This document shows positions 16,000 through 24,394 of a stretch of 28,774 nucleotides of DNA, in pieces (position 1 is the stretch's first letter; every line of letters begins with the position of its first letter). Below the pieces are notes generated by a model. It was not told where the DNA came from. It saw nothing but the letters and a program-made list of their open reading frames with translations, and searched no databases. Position numbers and translations under genes: made by a program. The stretch spans positions 1 through 28,774 of the forward strand of contig CABQLK010000024.1 in the NCBI GenBank assembly GCA_902465015.1, read 5' to 3'. The stretch is from an uncultured Collinsella sp. (GTDB lineage Bacteria > Actinomycetota > Coriobacteriia > Coriobacteriales > Coriobacteriaceae).

Positions 16000-18303
16000 T
16001 CACGGTCGCTGGCATCGCATCGCAAAGCCATTCGCAGTCGGCGTGACGGTAATGTCGCCGTGTTCGATGGTGCACGCGAACACGCCGCCCGCTTCCTTAA
16101 CGGCATCGATGCAAGCGTCGGACGGATGGCCGTATCGATTCCCTTCGCCCGCGCTCGCGAGGGAAAGCTCGGGCTTCAGGACGTCCAGCAACTCAACATC
16201 GACTGAAACCTTGGAGCCGTGATGCCCAAGTTTAAGGACATCAATATCCCCCACCTCCTGCACGAATTCCCGTTCTTGGTCGAGCTCGGCATCACCGGTG
16301 AGGAGTACGCGCAGGCTCTTGCCTTCCTGAACATAAGAGAGCAGCAGGACAAGCGAGTCCTCATTTCCCTCGCCATCCACGGACTCGAATGGCCACATCA
16401 CGCGGGCGCAAAATGAGCCGATGTCGACCGTATCCCCACAGCGCACCTGCCGATACTCCACGCCAGGTCGGTTCAATACCTCAACAGGAGCATCCTCCAG
16501 CGCATCCGCCGCCACGGCAATCGTTCCGACCGAAAACTGTTCGAGCACGGCAGGCAGACCACCCCAGTGGTCCTCATCCCAATGCGTCACAAAGACGGCA
16601 TCGATATGGTGCACGTTATTGCGAACCAACGCTGCTACCACGCGCTCGTCGAGCCCGCAGTCGACGAGTGCTACTGCGTCGCCCTGGCGGATAAGAATCG
16701 CATCCGCCTGGCCCACATCGAGCACCGTCACCGAAGGCGGAGCGAATCGATCCCAATAGACGTACGGAATCGCAGCCAAGAGCACCAGACATGCAAGCCC
16801 CACCGCCATAGGACGTGCACGGGGACGCGGCCACCAGACCAGAAGAACCGCCAGCAAACACGGCACTAGGTAAATCCACATGCTATCGGGCGGCGCACTC
16901 ACGGATGCACCCGGCACGGCGGCAAACAGCTGCTCGAAGAACAGCGCGCAACGGGCGGCAATCATGGGCACTACGAGCGCCCAAGTCCGCAACGGTGCCA
17001 CGAGCGAAAAGGGAACCATCACGATCGACACAGCAAGCAGTACGCTCACCACCGGACCGATGACCGCATTTGCCAGCGGAGCAATGAGCGAGAACGTACC
17101 AAAGGCGGGAATGGTAATGGGAAGTGTCGCCAGTTGCGAGCACAGCGTGACGGAAAATATGTTGGCAACGCCCGATGGCACACCCAGCTCACCCAAAGCG
17201 TAGGTCGCATAGGAGCAAAAGCACAGGATCGAAAAGACGCTTGCACACGAGAGCTGAAAGCCCATCTCGAACAGCACCGTCGGCCGCAGTAGCACAAAGA
17301 TGGACATGGTTACGAAGAGAGCCGATGCGCCGTGCCGGCGACGCCCCGCGCCGTTTACGACAAGCATCGCGAACACCATGCAGCACGCGCGCACGGCCGA
17401 GGGAGACGCGCCCGTAAAGGCAGCGTAGCCCACAAGCGTTATCGCCAATATCGCCCGCTGAAGACCACGCGAACACCGAGTCTTTTGCAATACACCCTCG
17501 ATTACAAACCCCACGATAGCCAAATGGCTGCCCGAGACGGCGATAAGATGCGCCGTTCCCGTCACCGAAAACCAGTCGCCCGCCGGTTGGGCGCGCAGCT
17601 CGGCCGAACGACCACAGACGACACCGGCTATGAGCGCACGTGCCGGGTCGGTCGCAGGCGCGATGGACGCAAGCAGCCAATTTCGCAGCCGAAGCAGCGG
17701 CCCCGGAGAGCCCTCATCGACCGACACAATCCGAACGGCTTGAACCTTGCGCACCTCGCCTCGGAGCACGCGCGATCGTCCATACGCATCGTTCTCAAAA
17801 CGTGAAACGCGACCGATAACACGCACGTGCGCCCCGACCTTGAGCTCGAGGTCGCACGATAGGCGAACCGTTGCCAAGTTCTTACCGTCCGCACGTGCCT
17901 CGCAGGTATAGGAATACACGTCGTCGTTTATGGATGGATCGCCCTGCACGACAAACTCGAAGCCGCTTGCCGCTCGACCGTCGAGCGCCTTCGAGGCGCT
18001 GAGCGCGCCCGCAGCCCACCACGCCGAGACGACCGCTCCCGCCACGAGACCGATGGACGCGGCATACAGCCACCGCTTCCAAGGAGCAAGCGGCGCACAA
18101 AATTGAGCCAGCACAACGAATACCGCCGCCGCAACGGGAATGGCCCATAGCAGCCCGACCGCCGGCGCCTGCTCCCTCAGCAGCACATCAGCGGCCACGT
18201 TGAGCACCAAGGCGCAGCTCATGCACATGCCGGCACACAGGGCCATCGTCCACGGTATCAGGGGCCGCGGAGGCATCACATGTTCGTGCTCGGTCGCACT
18301 CAT
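16000..18303 (-). CDS. comEC: DNA internalisation channel protein ComEC/Rec2
   Basis: ComEC forms the inner-membrane channel for single-stranded DNA in natural transformation. The 767-residue protein has N-terminal membrane segments, a DUF4131-type extracellular domain (about 95-210), the Competence domain with many hydrophobic helices (LIAVSGSHLAIVGF and the GASPSAVRACCM signature), and a C-terminal metallo-beta-lactamase-like domain with VTHWDEDHWGGL and LKLGHHGSK, as in other full-length members. The start at 18303 overlaps the comEA stop as ATGA, so translation is coupled. The gene is intact, which suggests a working uptake system, although pilus genes are not in the window. Confidence 0.95.
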   Translation of the reverse strand: MSATEHEHVMPPRPLIPWTMALCAGMCMSCALVLNVAADVLLREQAPAVGLLWAIPVAAAVFVVLAQFCAPLAPWKRWLYAASIGLVAGAVVSAWWAAGALSASKALDGRAASGFEFVVQGDPSINDDVYSYTCEARADGKNLATVRLSCDLELKVGAHVRVIGRVSRFENDAYGRSRVLRGEVRKVQAVRIVSVDEGSPGPLLRLRNWLLASIAPATDPARALIAGVVCGRSAELRAQPAGDWFSVTGTAHLIAVSGSHLAIVGFVIEGVLQKTRCSRGLQRAILAITLVGYAAFTGASPSAVRACCMVFAMLVVNGAGRRRHGASALFVTMSIFVLLRPTVLFEMGFQLSCASVFSILCFCSYATYALGELGVPSGVANIFSVTLCSQLATLPITIPAFGTFSLIAPLANAVIGPVVSVLLAVSIVMVPFSLVAPLRTWALVVPMIAARCALFFEQLFAAVPGASVSAPPDSMWIYLVPCLLAVLLVWWPRPRARPMAVGLACLVLLAAIPYVYWDRFAPPSVTVLDVGQADAILIRQGDAVALVDCGLDERVVAALVRNNVHHIDAVFVTHWDEDHWGGLPAVLEQFSVGTIAVAADALEDAPVEVLNRPGVEYRQVRCGDTVDIGSFCARVMWPFESVDGEGNEDSLVLLLSYVQEGKSLRVLLTGDAELDQEREFVQEVGDIDVLKLGHHGSKVSVDVELLDVLKPELSLASAGEGNRYGHPSDACIDAVKEAGGVFACTIEHGDITVTPTANGFAMRCQRP

Positions 18304-19013
18304 ACGCAGATGCAATCTTTGATTTTGGCAAGCTTCTTCTCGCCGATTCCCGACACACGCATCAGATCGTCAACCGAGGCAAAGGCACCGTTCTTTGTCC
18401 GCTCATCGATAATCGACTGGGCCATGGAGGGACCGATGCCCGAGAGCGTCTGTAGCTCTGCCGCGCTTGCCGTATTGATATTTACTAGGCCTGTTGCGCC
18501 ACTCACACCCGATGATGCGGAAGCCCCACCATCAACACCGGCTTCCGCAATGGACGCCTGCTGCTCCCCCACCGTTGGAACGTGAATCTTCTGCCCATCG
18601 ACGACCTTAGATGCCCGATTGAGCCCCGTAACGTCTGCCTCGGGTGCCAGCCCGCCGGCGGCATCAATCGCCTGAGCCACCCGCGCGCCGTCCTTGAGGC
18701 GATATACACCGGGCGACACAACGGCGCCATCAACATCGACATAAACCTCTGCCGCGGCAGAAGCCTTAGGCGAAGAGCCTTCGGATGTCTTTCCGCTCGA
18801 GGCATCGCCGGATCCCGGCTCCACCAACGAGCCTGAACCGTCAGTGCGCTCAAACGACACGCCGCCGGTACCGCCGCCAAGGTTCGCCATCGCCAAGCCG
18901 CTCGCCATCGCAATGACGACCAGTATCGCCATCACCACTGCCTTATGACCGAACAGCTTGTCCGCCCAGCGGTCCATCTTTTTGACCCGTTCGTGTTGTT
19001 CGCGCTGCGCCAT
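18300..19013 (-). CDS. comEA: Competence DNA receptor ComEA (SLBB plus helix-hairpin-helix)
   Basis: Membrane-anchored DNA receptor that pulls double-stranded DNA to the uptake channel. The 237-residue protein has a short cytoplasmic start, one membrane anchor (about 25-45), a Gly/Ser-rich spacer, an SLBB domain (YVDVDGAVVSPGVYRL, 91-147), a second low-complexity linker, and a double helix-hairpin-helix domain (LVNINTASAAELQTLSGIGP to SGIGEKKLAKIK, 176-232). The frame is open upstream to 19091, but the ATG at 19013 has GGGAGG seven bases before it and gives the normal topology. It shares ATGA with comEC. Confidence 0.93.
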   Translation of the reverse strand: MAQREQHERVKKMDRWADKLFGHKAVVMAILVVIAMASGLAMANLGGGTGGVSFERTDGSGSLVEPGSGDASSGKTSEGSSPKASAAAEVYVDVDGAVVSPGVYRLKDGARVAQAIDAAGGLAPEADVTGLNRASKVVDGQKIHVPTVGEQQASIAEAGVDGGASASSGVSGATGLVNINTASAAELQTLSGIGPSMAQSIIDERTKNGAFASVDDLMRVSGIGEKKLAKIKDCICV

Positions 19014-19068
19014 AGCAAAACCTCCCAACACCATCGTGTCAGGAAAAAAGCCCTGCAACAGCCACGCT

Positions 19069-19111
19069 CCAAAACCGGTTTTAGCGGTCAAACCAAAAAC
19101 CGACCAAAACC
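19069..19111. promoter_or_regulatory. Palindrome and repeated CCAAAA motifs upstream of comEA
   Basis: Contains a perfect 12-bp palindrome AAAACCGGTTTT (19071-19082) and three copies of a CCAAAA(A)CC-type motif on the plus strand (19069, 19093, 19104). The cluster lies 56-98 bases upstream of the comEA start, where promoter control would be expected. Operator function is inference, and no clear -35/-10 pair was found next to it. Confidence 0.35.
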
Positions 19112-19183
19112 TTGCACAAATCTGTCCATTTATTCAGGCACACGTCAGCAAATGAACACTTAGCCGCAAAATGTCCAGATAGC

Positions 19184-19216
19184 AAAAGACCGACGATGCA
19201 GGCGCATCGTCGGTCT
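19184..19216 (-). terminator. Rho-independent terminator of the mihF-gmk-rpoZ-thiI operon
   Basis: Perfect 13-bp stem (AGACCGACGATGC / GCATCGTCGGTCT) with a 4-base loop, followed on the minus strand by TTTT. It starts 11 bases after the thiI stop codon. Confidence 0.9.
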
Positions 19217-19226
19217 ATGCACAAAA

Positions 19227-20471
19227 TTAGTCGTGATCTTGGTAAATCTCACGCGGAGCAAGCTCCGAATGTTTGCGTTTTAAGGTCTTAGGGGCCTTAT
19301 ACGTGTTGCTCTCGAAGTCGATGTACTCGGTCTGCTTGAGCAGGCGCTCGATCATCTCCTCGTGATCGAACAACTCCCAGGCCTCATGCACGGCATCGAG
19401 TTTAGCGTGCGTCTCGGGACGGCGCGGCATAAACAGCGTGCAGCAGTCGGGAGCGGCCTCAGTCGAGATATCGAACGTACCGATCTCCTCGGCGCGCGCG
19501 ATGATCTCCTGCTTGTCCGAACCGATGAGAGGGCGGAACATGGGGATCTTCACGGCCTCGTTGACGGCCATGATGTTCTCAAGCGTTTGGGAGGCAACCT
19601 GCCCAAGCGATTCGCCCGTAACGATGGCCTTGGCGCCCTCGATGTGTGCAATGCGCTCGGCAACCGAATACATAATGCGGCGATACATGATCACGCGCAG
19701 ATTGCTGGGACAGGCGACCGAAATCTCACGCTGGCAGTCGCCAAACGGCACCACGTACAGGCGGCCGATCTGGACACCCGGCTCAAGCGCACGGATGATG
19801 TCCTGCACCAAATACTCGCTCGTATCGGGCGTCTGCGGACGACCAGAGAAATGTACCGGCACGCACACCGCGCCGCGACGCGCGAGCATCCAGGTCGCCA
19901 CCGGAGAATCGATACCCGACGACAGCAGCGTCACGACCTTGCCGGCAGAACCCACCGGCAGACCGCCCACGCCGCGCTCGGAGCGCGCGTACACATAAAC
20001 GCTACCCTGGACCACCAGTACGTGCACCATCGCATCGGGGTCGTGCATTTGAACCTTTTTATCGGGGAAGGCCTCGCACAGCACCTCGCCCACCTGACGA
20101 TTGATGTCAATCGAGGTGAGCTCATAGTCGGTATTGGAGCGCTTGGCGTGCACCTTAAACGAATCGAAGGAACCAAACTCGCGCAGCGCCTTCACGGCGG
20201 CGGCACAGTACTCCTGAGGGTCGCGATTGGTGTGATACGCCAAAGACACGCGAGCAACGCCGGGAACGGTGCGAATGACACGCGCCGCCTCGTCGGCCTG
20301 ATGCTCGTTAAAGGTCACGAGGATATAACCGGAAATTCGAGACACGGCATTCACGGAAAAGGCGGCCAAGGCCGCCTTGATGTTATCCATGAGGATATGC
20401 TCAAAATGTGCGCGGTTCTTACCCTTCAGTCCAACCTCGTGATAGTGGACCAGGCAGACGCGAGCCGCCAT
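19227..20471 (-). CDS. thiI: tRNA 4-thiouridine synthase ThiI (no rhodanese domain)
   Basis: ThiI adenylates U8 of tRNA and transfers sulfur to make s4U; in some bacteria it also serves thiamine thiazole synthesis. The 414-residue protein has the N-terminal ferredoxin-like and THUMP region (about 60-165), the PP-loop SGIDSP at 185-190, and the conserved cysteine region PDCCTLFMPRRPETHA. It ends without the C-terminal rhodanese domain of E. coli ThiI, as in Bacillus, so sulfur probably comes from a dedicated cysteine desulfurase. Its ATG directly abuts the rpoZ stop (TAAATG). Confidence 0.94.
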   Translation of the reverse strand: MAARVCLVHYHEVGLKGKNRAHFEHILMDNIKAALAAFSVNAVSRISGYILVTFNEHQADEAARVIRTVPGVARVSLAYHTNRDPQEYCAAAVKALREFGSFDSFKVHAKRSNTDYELTSIDINRQVGEVLCEAFPDKKVQMHDPDAMVHVLVVQGSVYVYARSERGVGGLPVGSAGKVVTLLSSGIDSPVATWMLARRGAVCVPVHFSGRPQTPDTSEYLVQDIIRALEPGVQIGRLYVVPFGDCQREISVACPSNLRVIMYRRIMYSVAERIAHIEGAKAIVTGESLGQVASQTLENIMAVNEAVKIPMFRPLIGSDKQEIIARAEEIGTFDISTEAAPDCCTLFMPRRPETHAKLDAVHEAWELFDHEEMIERLLKQTEYIDFESNTYKAPKTLKRKHSELAPREIYQDHD

Positions 20472-20753
20472 TTAGGCTTCAGCAACCTTGTGGCCGAGCG
20501 CCTTCTCGTAACGGGCCTCGTCGTAAGAGATGTCGCCGTCGACAATCTCGTCCATAGCCATCGAGATGGTATCGGCACCGGAAAGCCCGATGGTGATGTC
20601 ATCGACATCCTGGACGGCAAGCACGCGGTTGTGCTGGCCACGCAGCATGCTATTGATGTCGCAGGCGCGCTTGGAGGCAAGCGAGGCGAGCAAGAAGCGG
20701 TTGTGATCGGTCTTCTCCAGAAGATCGTCAATGCAAGGCTTTACAACGGACAC
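20472..20753 (-). CDS. rpoZ: DNA-directed RNA polymerase subunit omega
   Basis: Omega helps fold and assemble the beta' subunit. The 93-residue protein has the conserved N-terminal block PCIDDLLEKTDHNRFLLASL with ASKRACDIN and normal family length; the C-terminal half is more variable. It uses a GTG start at 20753, preceded by a GAGG that overlaps the gmk stop codon. The gmk-rpoZ pair is conserved in most bacteria, which supports the call for this small gene. Confidence 0.92.
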   Translation of the reverse strand: MSVVKPCIDDLLEKTDHNRFLLASLASKRACDINSMLRGQHNRVLAVQDVDDITIGLSGADTISMAMDEIVDGDISYDEARYEKALGHKVAEA

Positions 20754-20758
20754 GGACC

Positions 20759-21328
20759 TCAGATCCTTTCATGCATATCGAGAACGCGAACGAGCTCATC
20801 GGTCGCGCGGTCGAGATCGTCATTCACCACGACGTCGTCGTAGCGGTCGGCAAGGGCAAGTTCATGGGCGGCGTTTGCCATACGCAACTCGATCGTCTCG
20901 GGCGTCTCGGTACCGCGACCGACCAGGCGATCGCGAAGCACCTCGAGCGAAGGCGGCTTGATAAAAATCAACACGGCCTCGGGGAAACGTTCCTTGACCT
21001 GCAAGGCACCCTGGACATCGATCTCCAAGATTAGAGACGAACCAGAGGCAAGCTTGGATGTGACCTCGCTCACCAAGGTGCCGTAGCAGTTACCGTGGAC
21101 CTCGGCCCACTCAACAAACTCACCGTTTGCCACGCGGCGGTCGAACTCCTCGCGCGTCAGGAAAAAGTAGTTAACGCCGTCGACCTCACCTTTGCGTGGT
21201 GCTCGCGTGGTAGCCGAAACCGTCAGGCCCAGGTTCGAGCGACGCTCGCGCACACGAGTGACGAGCGTGCCCTTGCCTGCACCTGACGGTCCAGAAATCA
21301 CAAAGAGCTTTGATTCCTGAGCGCTCAC
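20759..21328 (-). CDS. gmk: Guanylate kinase
   Basis: Converts GMP (and dGMP) to GDP with ATP in nucleotide salvage and synthesis. The 189-residue protein has the P-loop SGPSGAGKGT (12-21), the GMP-binding SATTRAPRKGEVDGVNYFF segment, EWAEVHGNCYGT, and the LEIDVQGALQVK motif. The start is a GTG at 21328 immediately following the mihF stop (TAAGTG); its ribosome binding site must lie in the mihF coding end (GAGGAG, rather distant). Between mihF and rpoZ, as in other actinobacteria. Confidence 0.96.
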   Translation of the reverse strand: MSAQESKLFVISGPSGAGKGTLVTRVRERRSNLGLTVSATTRAPRKGEVDGVNYFFLTREEFDRRVANGEFVEWAEVHGNCYGTLVSEVTSKLASGSSLILEIDVQGALQVKERFPEAVLIFIKPPSLEVLRDRLVGRGTETPETIELRMANAAHELALADRYDDVVVNDDLDRATDELVRVLDMHERI

Positions 21329-21637
21329 TTATTTGGTCAGCTGCTCGAGGAGCTGCTCGCGCTGGCGGACGCCGAGGCCCTGAACGCGACGGGTAGCGGA
21401 GATGCCGAGCTCCTCCATGATCTTGGCGGCCTTGGCCTTGCCATAACCGGGGAGAGACTCGATGAGGGTGGAAACCTTCATGCGGGAAGCGATGGGGTCA
21501 TCGGAGTTGAGCACGGACTCGAGGGACTTCTCGCCCTTCTTGATCTGCTCGCGAAGCTCAGCGCGGGCGTGACGTGCGGCGGCAGCCTTCTCAAGAGCCT
21601 GCTTGCGCTGCTCGTCGGTAAGCTGAGGGAGTGCCAT
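21329..21637 (-). CDS. mihF: Integration host factor, actinobacterial type (mIHF)
   Basis: Small nucleoid-associated DNA-binding protein of Actinobacteria, unrelated to the E. coli IHF heterodimer; it bends DNA and is essential in mycobacteria. The 102-residue protein has a long charged helix (EQRKQALEKAAAARHARAELREQIKKG) and the DNA-binding helix-two-turns-helix with LIESLPGYGKAKAAKIMEEL and GISATRRVQGLG. The ATG at 21637 has GGAGG five bases upstream. Its position before gmk is the standard actinobacterial layout and is a main clue to the organism. Confidence 0.95.
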   Translation of the reverse strand: MALPQLTDEQRKQALEKAAAARHARAELREQIKKGEKSLESVLNSDDPIASRMKVSTLIESLPGYGKAKAAKIMEELGISATRRVQGLGVRQREQLLEQLTK

Positions 21638-21681
21638 TCGAACCTCCAAATAGTTGGGTTATATCTGATGCAATAATTGGC

Positions 21682-21690
21682 ATTTTAGCA
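21682..21690 (-). promoter_or_regulatory. Candidate extended -10 promoter of mihF operon
   Basis: On the minus strand TGCTAAAAT (extended TG plus TAAAAT, five of six to TATAAT) lies 45 bases upstream of the mihF start in an otherwise gene-free 240-base spacer. A fitting -35 is not evident. The TGC prefix is shared with the rpsT and rpmB candidates. Confidence 0.45.
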
Positions 21691-21771
21691 CGTCAAACGC
21701 ACTAAATGCCCAATCGACGGCACCATAGGTTAGACGATACCTTCGAAAAGTGCAATATACGGAGGTCAAAG

Positions 21772-21834
21772 TTAAGCCCCTGACCTGTGATTCCACACAA
21801 AGGATGGCAAAGTTTTCGCAGGCACAGGGGCTAA
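21772..21834 (-). other. Long inverted repeat after the pyr operon (possible terminator)
   Basis: AGCCCCTG (21775-21782) and CAGGGGCT (21825-21832) are perfect complements enclosing 42 bases, and an inner CCTGTG/CACAGG type pairing can compete. It follows pyrF by about 45 bases. On the minus strand the closing arm is followed by TAACTTT, a poor T-tract, so termination is uncertain. The 21691-21877 spacer holds no other gene I can see. Confidence 0.35.
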
Positions 21835-21877
21835 TTTGTGCTAATGAGACCCAAAAGTGGTGACTTGAGGGAATCTT

Positions 21878-22594
21878 TTAGGCGACGTTTTCGACCAGCT
21901 CGGCAACGATAGCGTCAAATGCGGCAACCGGGTCGTCGGCACCGGTGATGGGTCGGCCCACCACGATGTGGCTCGCACCGCGCTCGATAGCCTGGGAAGG
22001 CGTCGCCACGCGGGATTGATCGCCCAGGGCGGCACCCACCGGACGCACGCCCGGAGTCACAATGAGGGCATCGGGGCCCAGCAGCTCACGCATATCGTGG
22101 GCCTCCATCGGCGAGCACACGATGCCGTCGATGCCGTTAGCCTGAGCGAGCTTTGCCAGGCGAGCGGCCTCCTCGGCCACGGGCGACTCGACACCGATCT
22201 CGCTCAAGGCATCCTGGTTCATGCTCGTGAGCACGGTAATGGCAACGAGCTTGGCGCGGTCCTCGCGAGCCTCCTCGGCACCCTCGCGGCAGGCAGCGAG
22301 CATAGCGCCCGAGCCCAGACCGTGGACCGAAAGCAGGTCGGCACCGGCAAGCGAGGCGGAACGGGCGGCACCGCGCACCTGATGCGGAATGTCATGGAAC
22401 TTGAGGTCGAGGAAGACGTTAAAGCCCAGGTCCTTGAACGTCTTGACGATCTCGGGGCCCTCAGCGTAATAGAGCGTCATGCCCACCTTGAGCCAAGCAG
22501 CATGACCAGAAAGTTCATGGGCGAGCTCAAGCGCACGCTCACGGTCGCAGTCGAGGGCAACGATAACGCGGTCGCGGGCATCGGTCTCTAGCAT
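21878..22594 (-). CDS. pyrF: Orotidine 5'-phosphate decarboxylase
   Basis: Catalyses the last step to UMP. The 238-residue protein has the catalytic D-x-K-x-x-D motif (D63, K65, D68 in FLDLKFHDIPHQV), the start RVIVALDCDRERAL with the first conserved Asp, and the phosphate-binding end TPGVRPVG to HIVVGRPITGADDP. The ATG at 22594 is chosen over upstream in-frame codons because TAGGTG precedes it and the protein aligns from there; it overlaps the end of pyrD by seven bases. Last gene of the pyr operon. Confidence 0.96.
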   Translation of the reverse strand: MLETDARDRVIVALDCDRERALELAHELSGHAAWLKVGMTLYYAEGPEIVKTFKDLGFNVFLDLKFHDIPHQVRGAARSASLAGADLLSVHGLGSGAMLAACREGAEEAREDRAKLVAITVLTSMNQDALSEIGVESPVAEEAARLAKLAQANGIDGIVCSPMEAHDMRELLGPDALIVTPGVRPVGAALGDQSRVATPSQAIERGASHIVVGRPITGADDPVAAFDAIVAELVENVA

Positions 22595-23511
22595 TCGAAA
22601 GCACCTACCAGCTCGTTGATGTCCTTCACGCCCTGGGACTCCGCCCAAGCCTCGAGCTCGTGCGCAATCTTAATCGAGGCGCACGGATCGACAAAGTTGG
22701 CCATGCCGACCGACACGCAGGTGGCGCCAGCCAGGATAAACTCGGCCGCATCTTCGCCCGTCATGACGCCGCCGACACCGTTGATGGGGATATCGACGGC
22801 CTGAGCAACCTCCCAGACCATGCGAACGGCGATGTGGTGGCACAGCGGGCCCGAAAGGCCGCCCTTGGGCTTGGCCACACGGGACTTACGGGTATGAACG
22901 TCGATGGCCATGCCCTGGATGGAGTTGATGACCGAAAGGCCGTCGGCACCCGCGGCTTCGAGAGCCTTGGCAATCTCGGCGACGTTAACCGGAGCCATCT
23001 TGACGGACAGCGGCTTATCGGTCACCTTGCGGCAGGCAGCCATAACGGCAGAGGCGCCCTCGGGCGAGGAGCCCATGGCGGCACCGCCGGCGGCAATATT
23101 GGGGCAGCTCACGTTGATCTCGTAACCGGCAGCCCAGGGGCACAGCTCGACATACATCTCGAGCGCGCGGACAAACTCGTCAACGGAGTGGCCGGCAACC
23201 TGGCAAATGACCTGGCAACCGTCCTTGGAAAGCTGCTCGAGCCACGGGCCGGACTCACGGGCAAAGGCAGCCACGCCGGGGTTCTGAAGGCCCACGGAGT
23301 TGATCATGCCGCCCGGGATCTCGGCCATGCGGGGCGCGGGGTTGCCGGGCCAGGGCTCGGCAGCACAACCCTTGGTGGTGATGGCGCCCAGCTGGGAGAC
23401 ATCAAAGAAGTTCTGGAACTGCCATCCGTAGCCAAAGGTACCGGCTGCGGTGTTGATGGGGTTCTGCATCTTGACGCCGCCGAAATCGACGGCCATGTTC
23501 ACGTTACCCAC
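22588..23511 (-). CDS. pyrD: Dihydroorotate dehydrogenase, class 1B catalytic subunit
   Basis: Oxidises dihydroorotate to orotate; class 1B enzymes pass electrons via PyrK to NAD+, which suits an anaerobe. The 307-residue protein has the FMN region NPINTAAGTFGYG, and the catalytic cysteine C136 in YEINVSCPNI (class 2 enzymes have Ser there). GVGGVMTGEDAAEFILAGAT forms the phosphate site. The start is a GTG overlapping the pyrK stop by one base (TAGTG), so coupling with its partner subunit is likely; an ATG five codons later is an alternative. Confidence 0.96.
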   Translation of the reverse strand: MGNVNMAVDFGGVKMQNPINTAAGTFGYGWQFQNFFDVSQLGAITTKGCAAEPWPGNPAPRMAEIPGGMINSVGLQNPGVAAFARESGPWLEQLSKDGCQVICQVAGHSVDEFVRALEMYVELCPWAAGYEINVSCPNIAAGGAAMGSSPEGASAVMAACRKVTDKPLSVKMAPVNVAEIAKALEAAGADGLSVINSIQGMAIDVHTRKSRVAKPKGGLSGPLCHHIAVRMVWEVAQAVDIPINGVGGVMTGEDAAEFILAGATCVSVGMANFVDPCASIKIAHELEAWAESQGVKDINELVGAFEC

Positions 23512-24302
23512 TAGAAGACCACCACCTTGGAAGCATCAAACACGGGGCCGCACATGCAGGCGCCCTTCATACCGTCGACCGTCTCGACATTGCAGGTGTT
23601 GCAGGCGCCAAAGCCACAGCTCATCATGCGCTCGAGCGACACCTCGCAGTACGCGCCGGCCTCGGCGGCAGCGGCGGCGACCTTCTTCATCATGACGGCG
23701 GGACCACAGCTGGCGACGTAGTCGTAACCGCCCTCGCCGAGCAGCTCGGCGGCAGGATCGGTGCAGAAGCCGTGCGTGCCCAACGAGCCGTCGTCGGTGC
23801 ATACGTTGACCGTAGCTCCCAGCGCGCGGAACTCATCGACGCCCACGGCCTTGGACGCGGTGCCAAAGCCCAGGCAAACGTCAACGTCCACATCCTGCTC
23901 GGCAAGCATCTCAGCCAGGCAGAGCACGGGCGGAACGCCAATGCCGCCGGCGACGAGCAGTGCCTTCCTGGTACCCTCGGGCACGATCCAGCCGCGGCCG
24001 CCAGGGCCCAGCAAGTTGGAGGTGGAGCCAGGGGCCATCTGCGACAGACGACGGGTATCATCGCCCACAACGGCATACCACAGCTCGACGGTGCCGGCCT
24101 CGGCGTCGGCGCGATAGAAGCTCAGGGGCACGCGAAGCAACGAGGAAGCATCGCCCGGCACGGCGATATTCACGAACTGACCGGGCTTGAGCGCACGTGC
24201 AAGCTTGGGGGCCGAGATAACGATCGAGAAGATGCCGTCGGCGATCTCCCGGTTCGAGACGACCTCGAAGTCGTGCATGCGTGCAGTGGAAGGTGTGGGC
24301 AT
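23511..24302 (-). CDS. pyrK: Dihydroorotate dehydrogenase electron transfer subunit PyrK
   Basis: FAD and 2Fe-2S subunit that carries electrons from PyrD to NAD+. The 263-residue protein has the flavin-binding LLRVPLSFYRAD region, the pyridine nucleotide motif LLVAGGIGVPPVL, and the cluster ligands C229-x4-C234-x2-C237-x11-C249 near the C-terminus, the family spacing. The ATG at 24302 has GGAG five bases upstream. It lies 92 bases after pyrC, the largest internal gap of the pyr operon, which holds a G/C hairpin. Confidence 0.94.
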   Translation of the reverse strand: MPTPSTARMHDFEVVSNREIADGIFSIVISAPKLARALKPGQFVNIAVPGDASSLLRVPLSFYRADAEAGTVELWYAVVGDDTRRLSQMAPGSTSNLLGPGGRGWIVPEGTRKALLVAGGIGVPPVLCLAEMLAEQDVDVDVCLGFGTASKAVGVDEFRALGATVNVCTDDGSLGTHGFCTDPAAELLGEGGYDYVASCGPAVMMKKVAAAAAEAGAYCEVSLERMMSCGFGACNTCNVETVDGMKGACMCGPVFDASKVVVF

Positions 24303-24349
24303 AGACGCTCCAATCCCCCATGCGATTGCATGGTTCAGGCGAACAGAAA

Positions 24350-24374
24350 GCGCGGCACCGCAAGGGCGCCGCGC
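24350..24374 (-). other. Hairpin between pyrC and pyrK (possible partial terminator)
   Basis: GCGCGGC (24350-24356) and GCCGCGC (24368-24374) form a 7-bp G/C stem, followed on the minus strand by TTTCTGTT. It could reduce transcription into pyrKDF or protect the upstream mRNA from 3' decay. The T-tract is broken, so full termination is unlikely. Confidence 0.45.
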
Positions 24375-24394
24375 ACAAAAGCGATAAGGCTATG

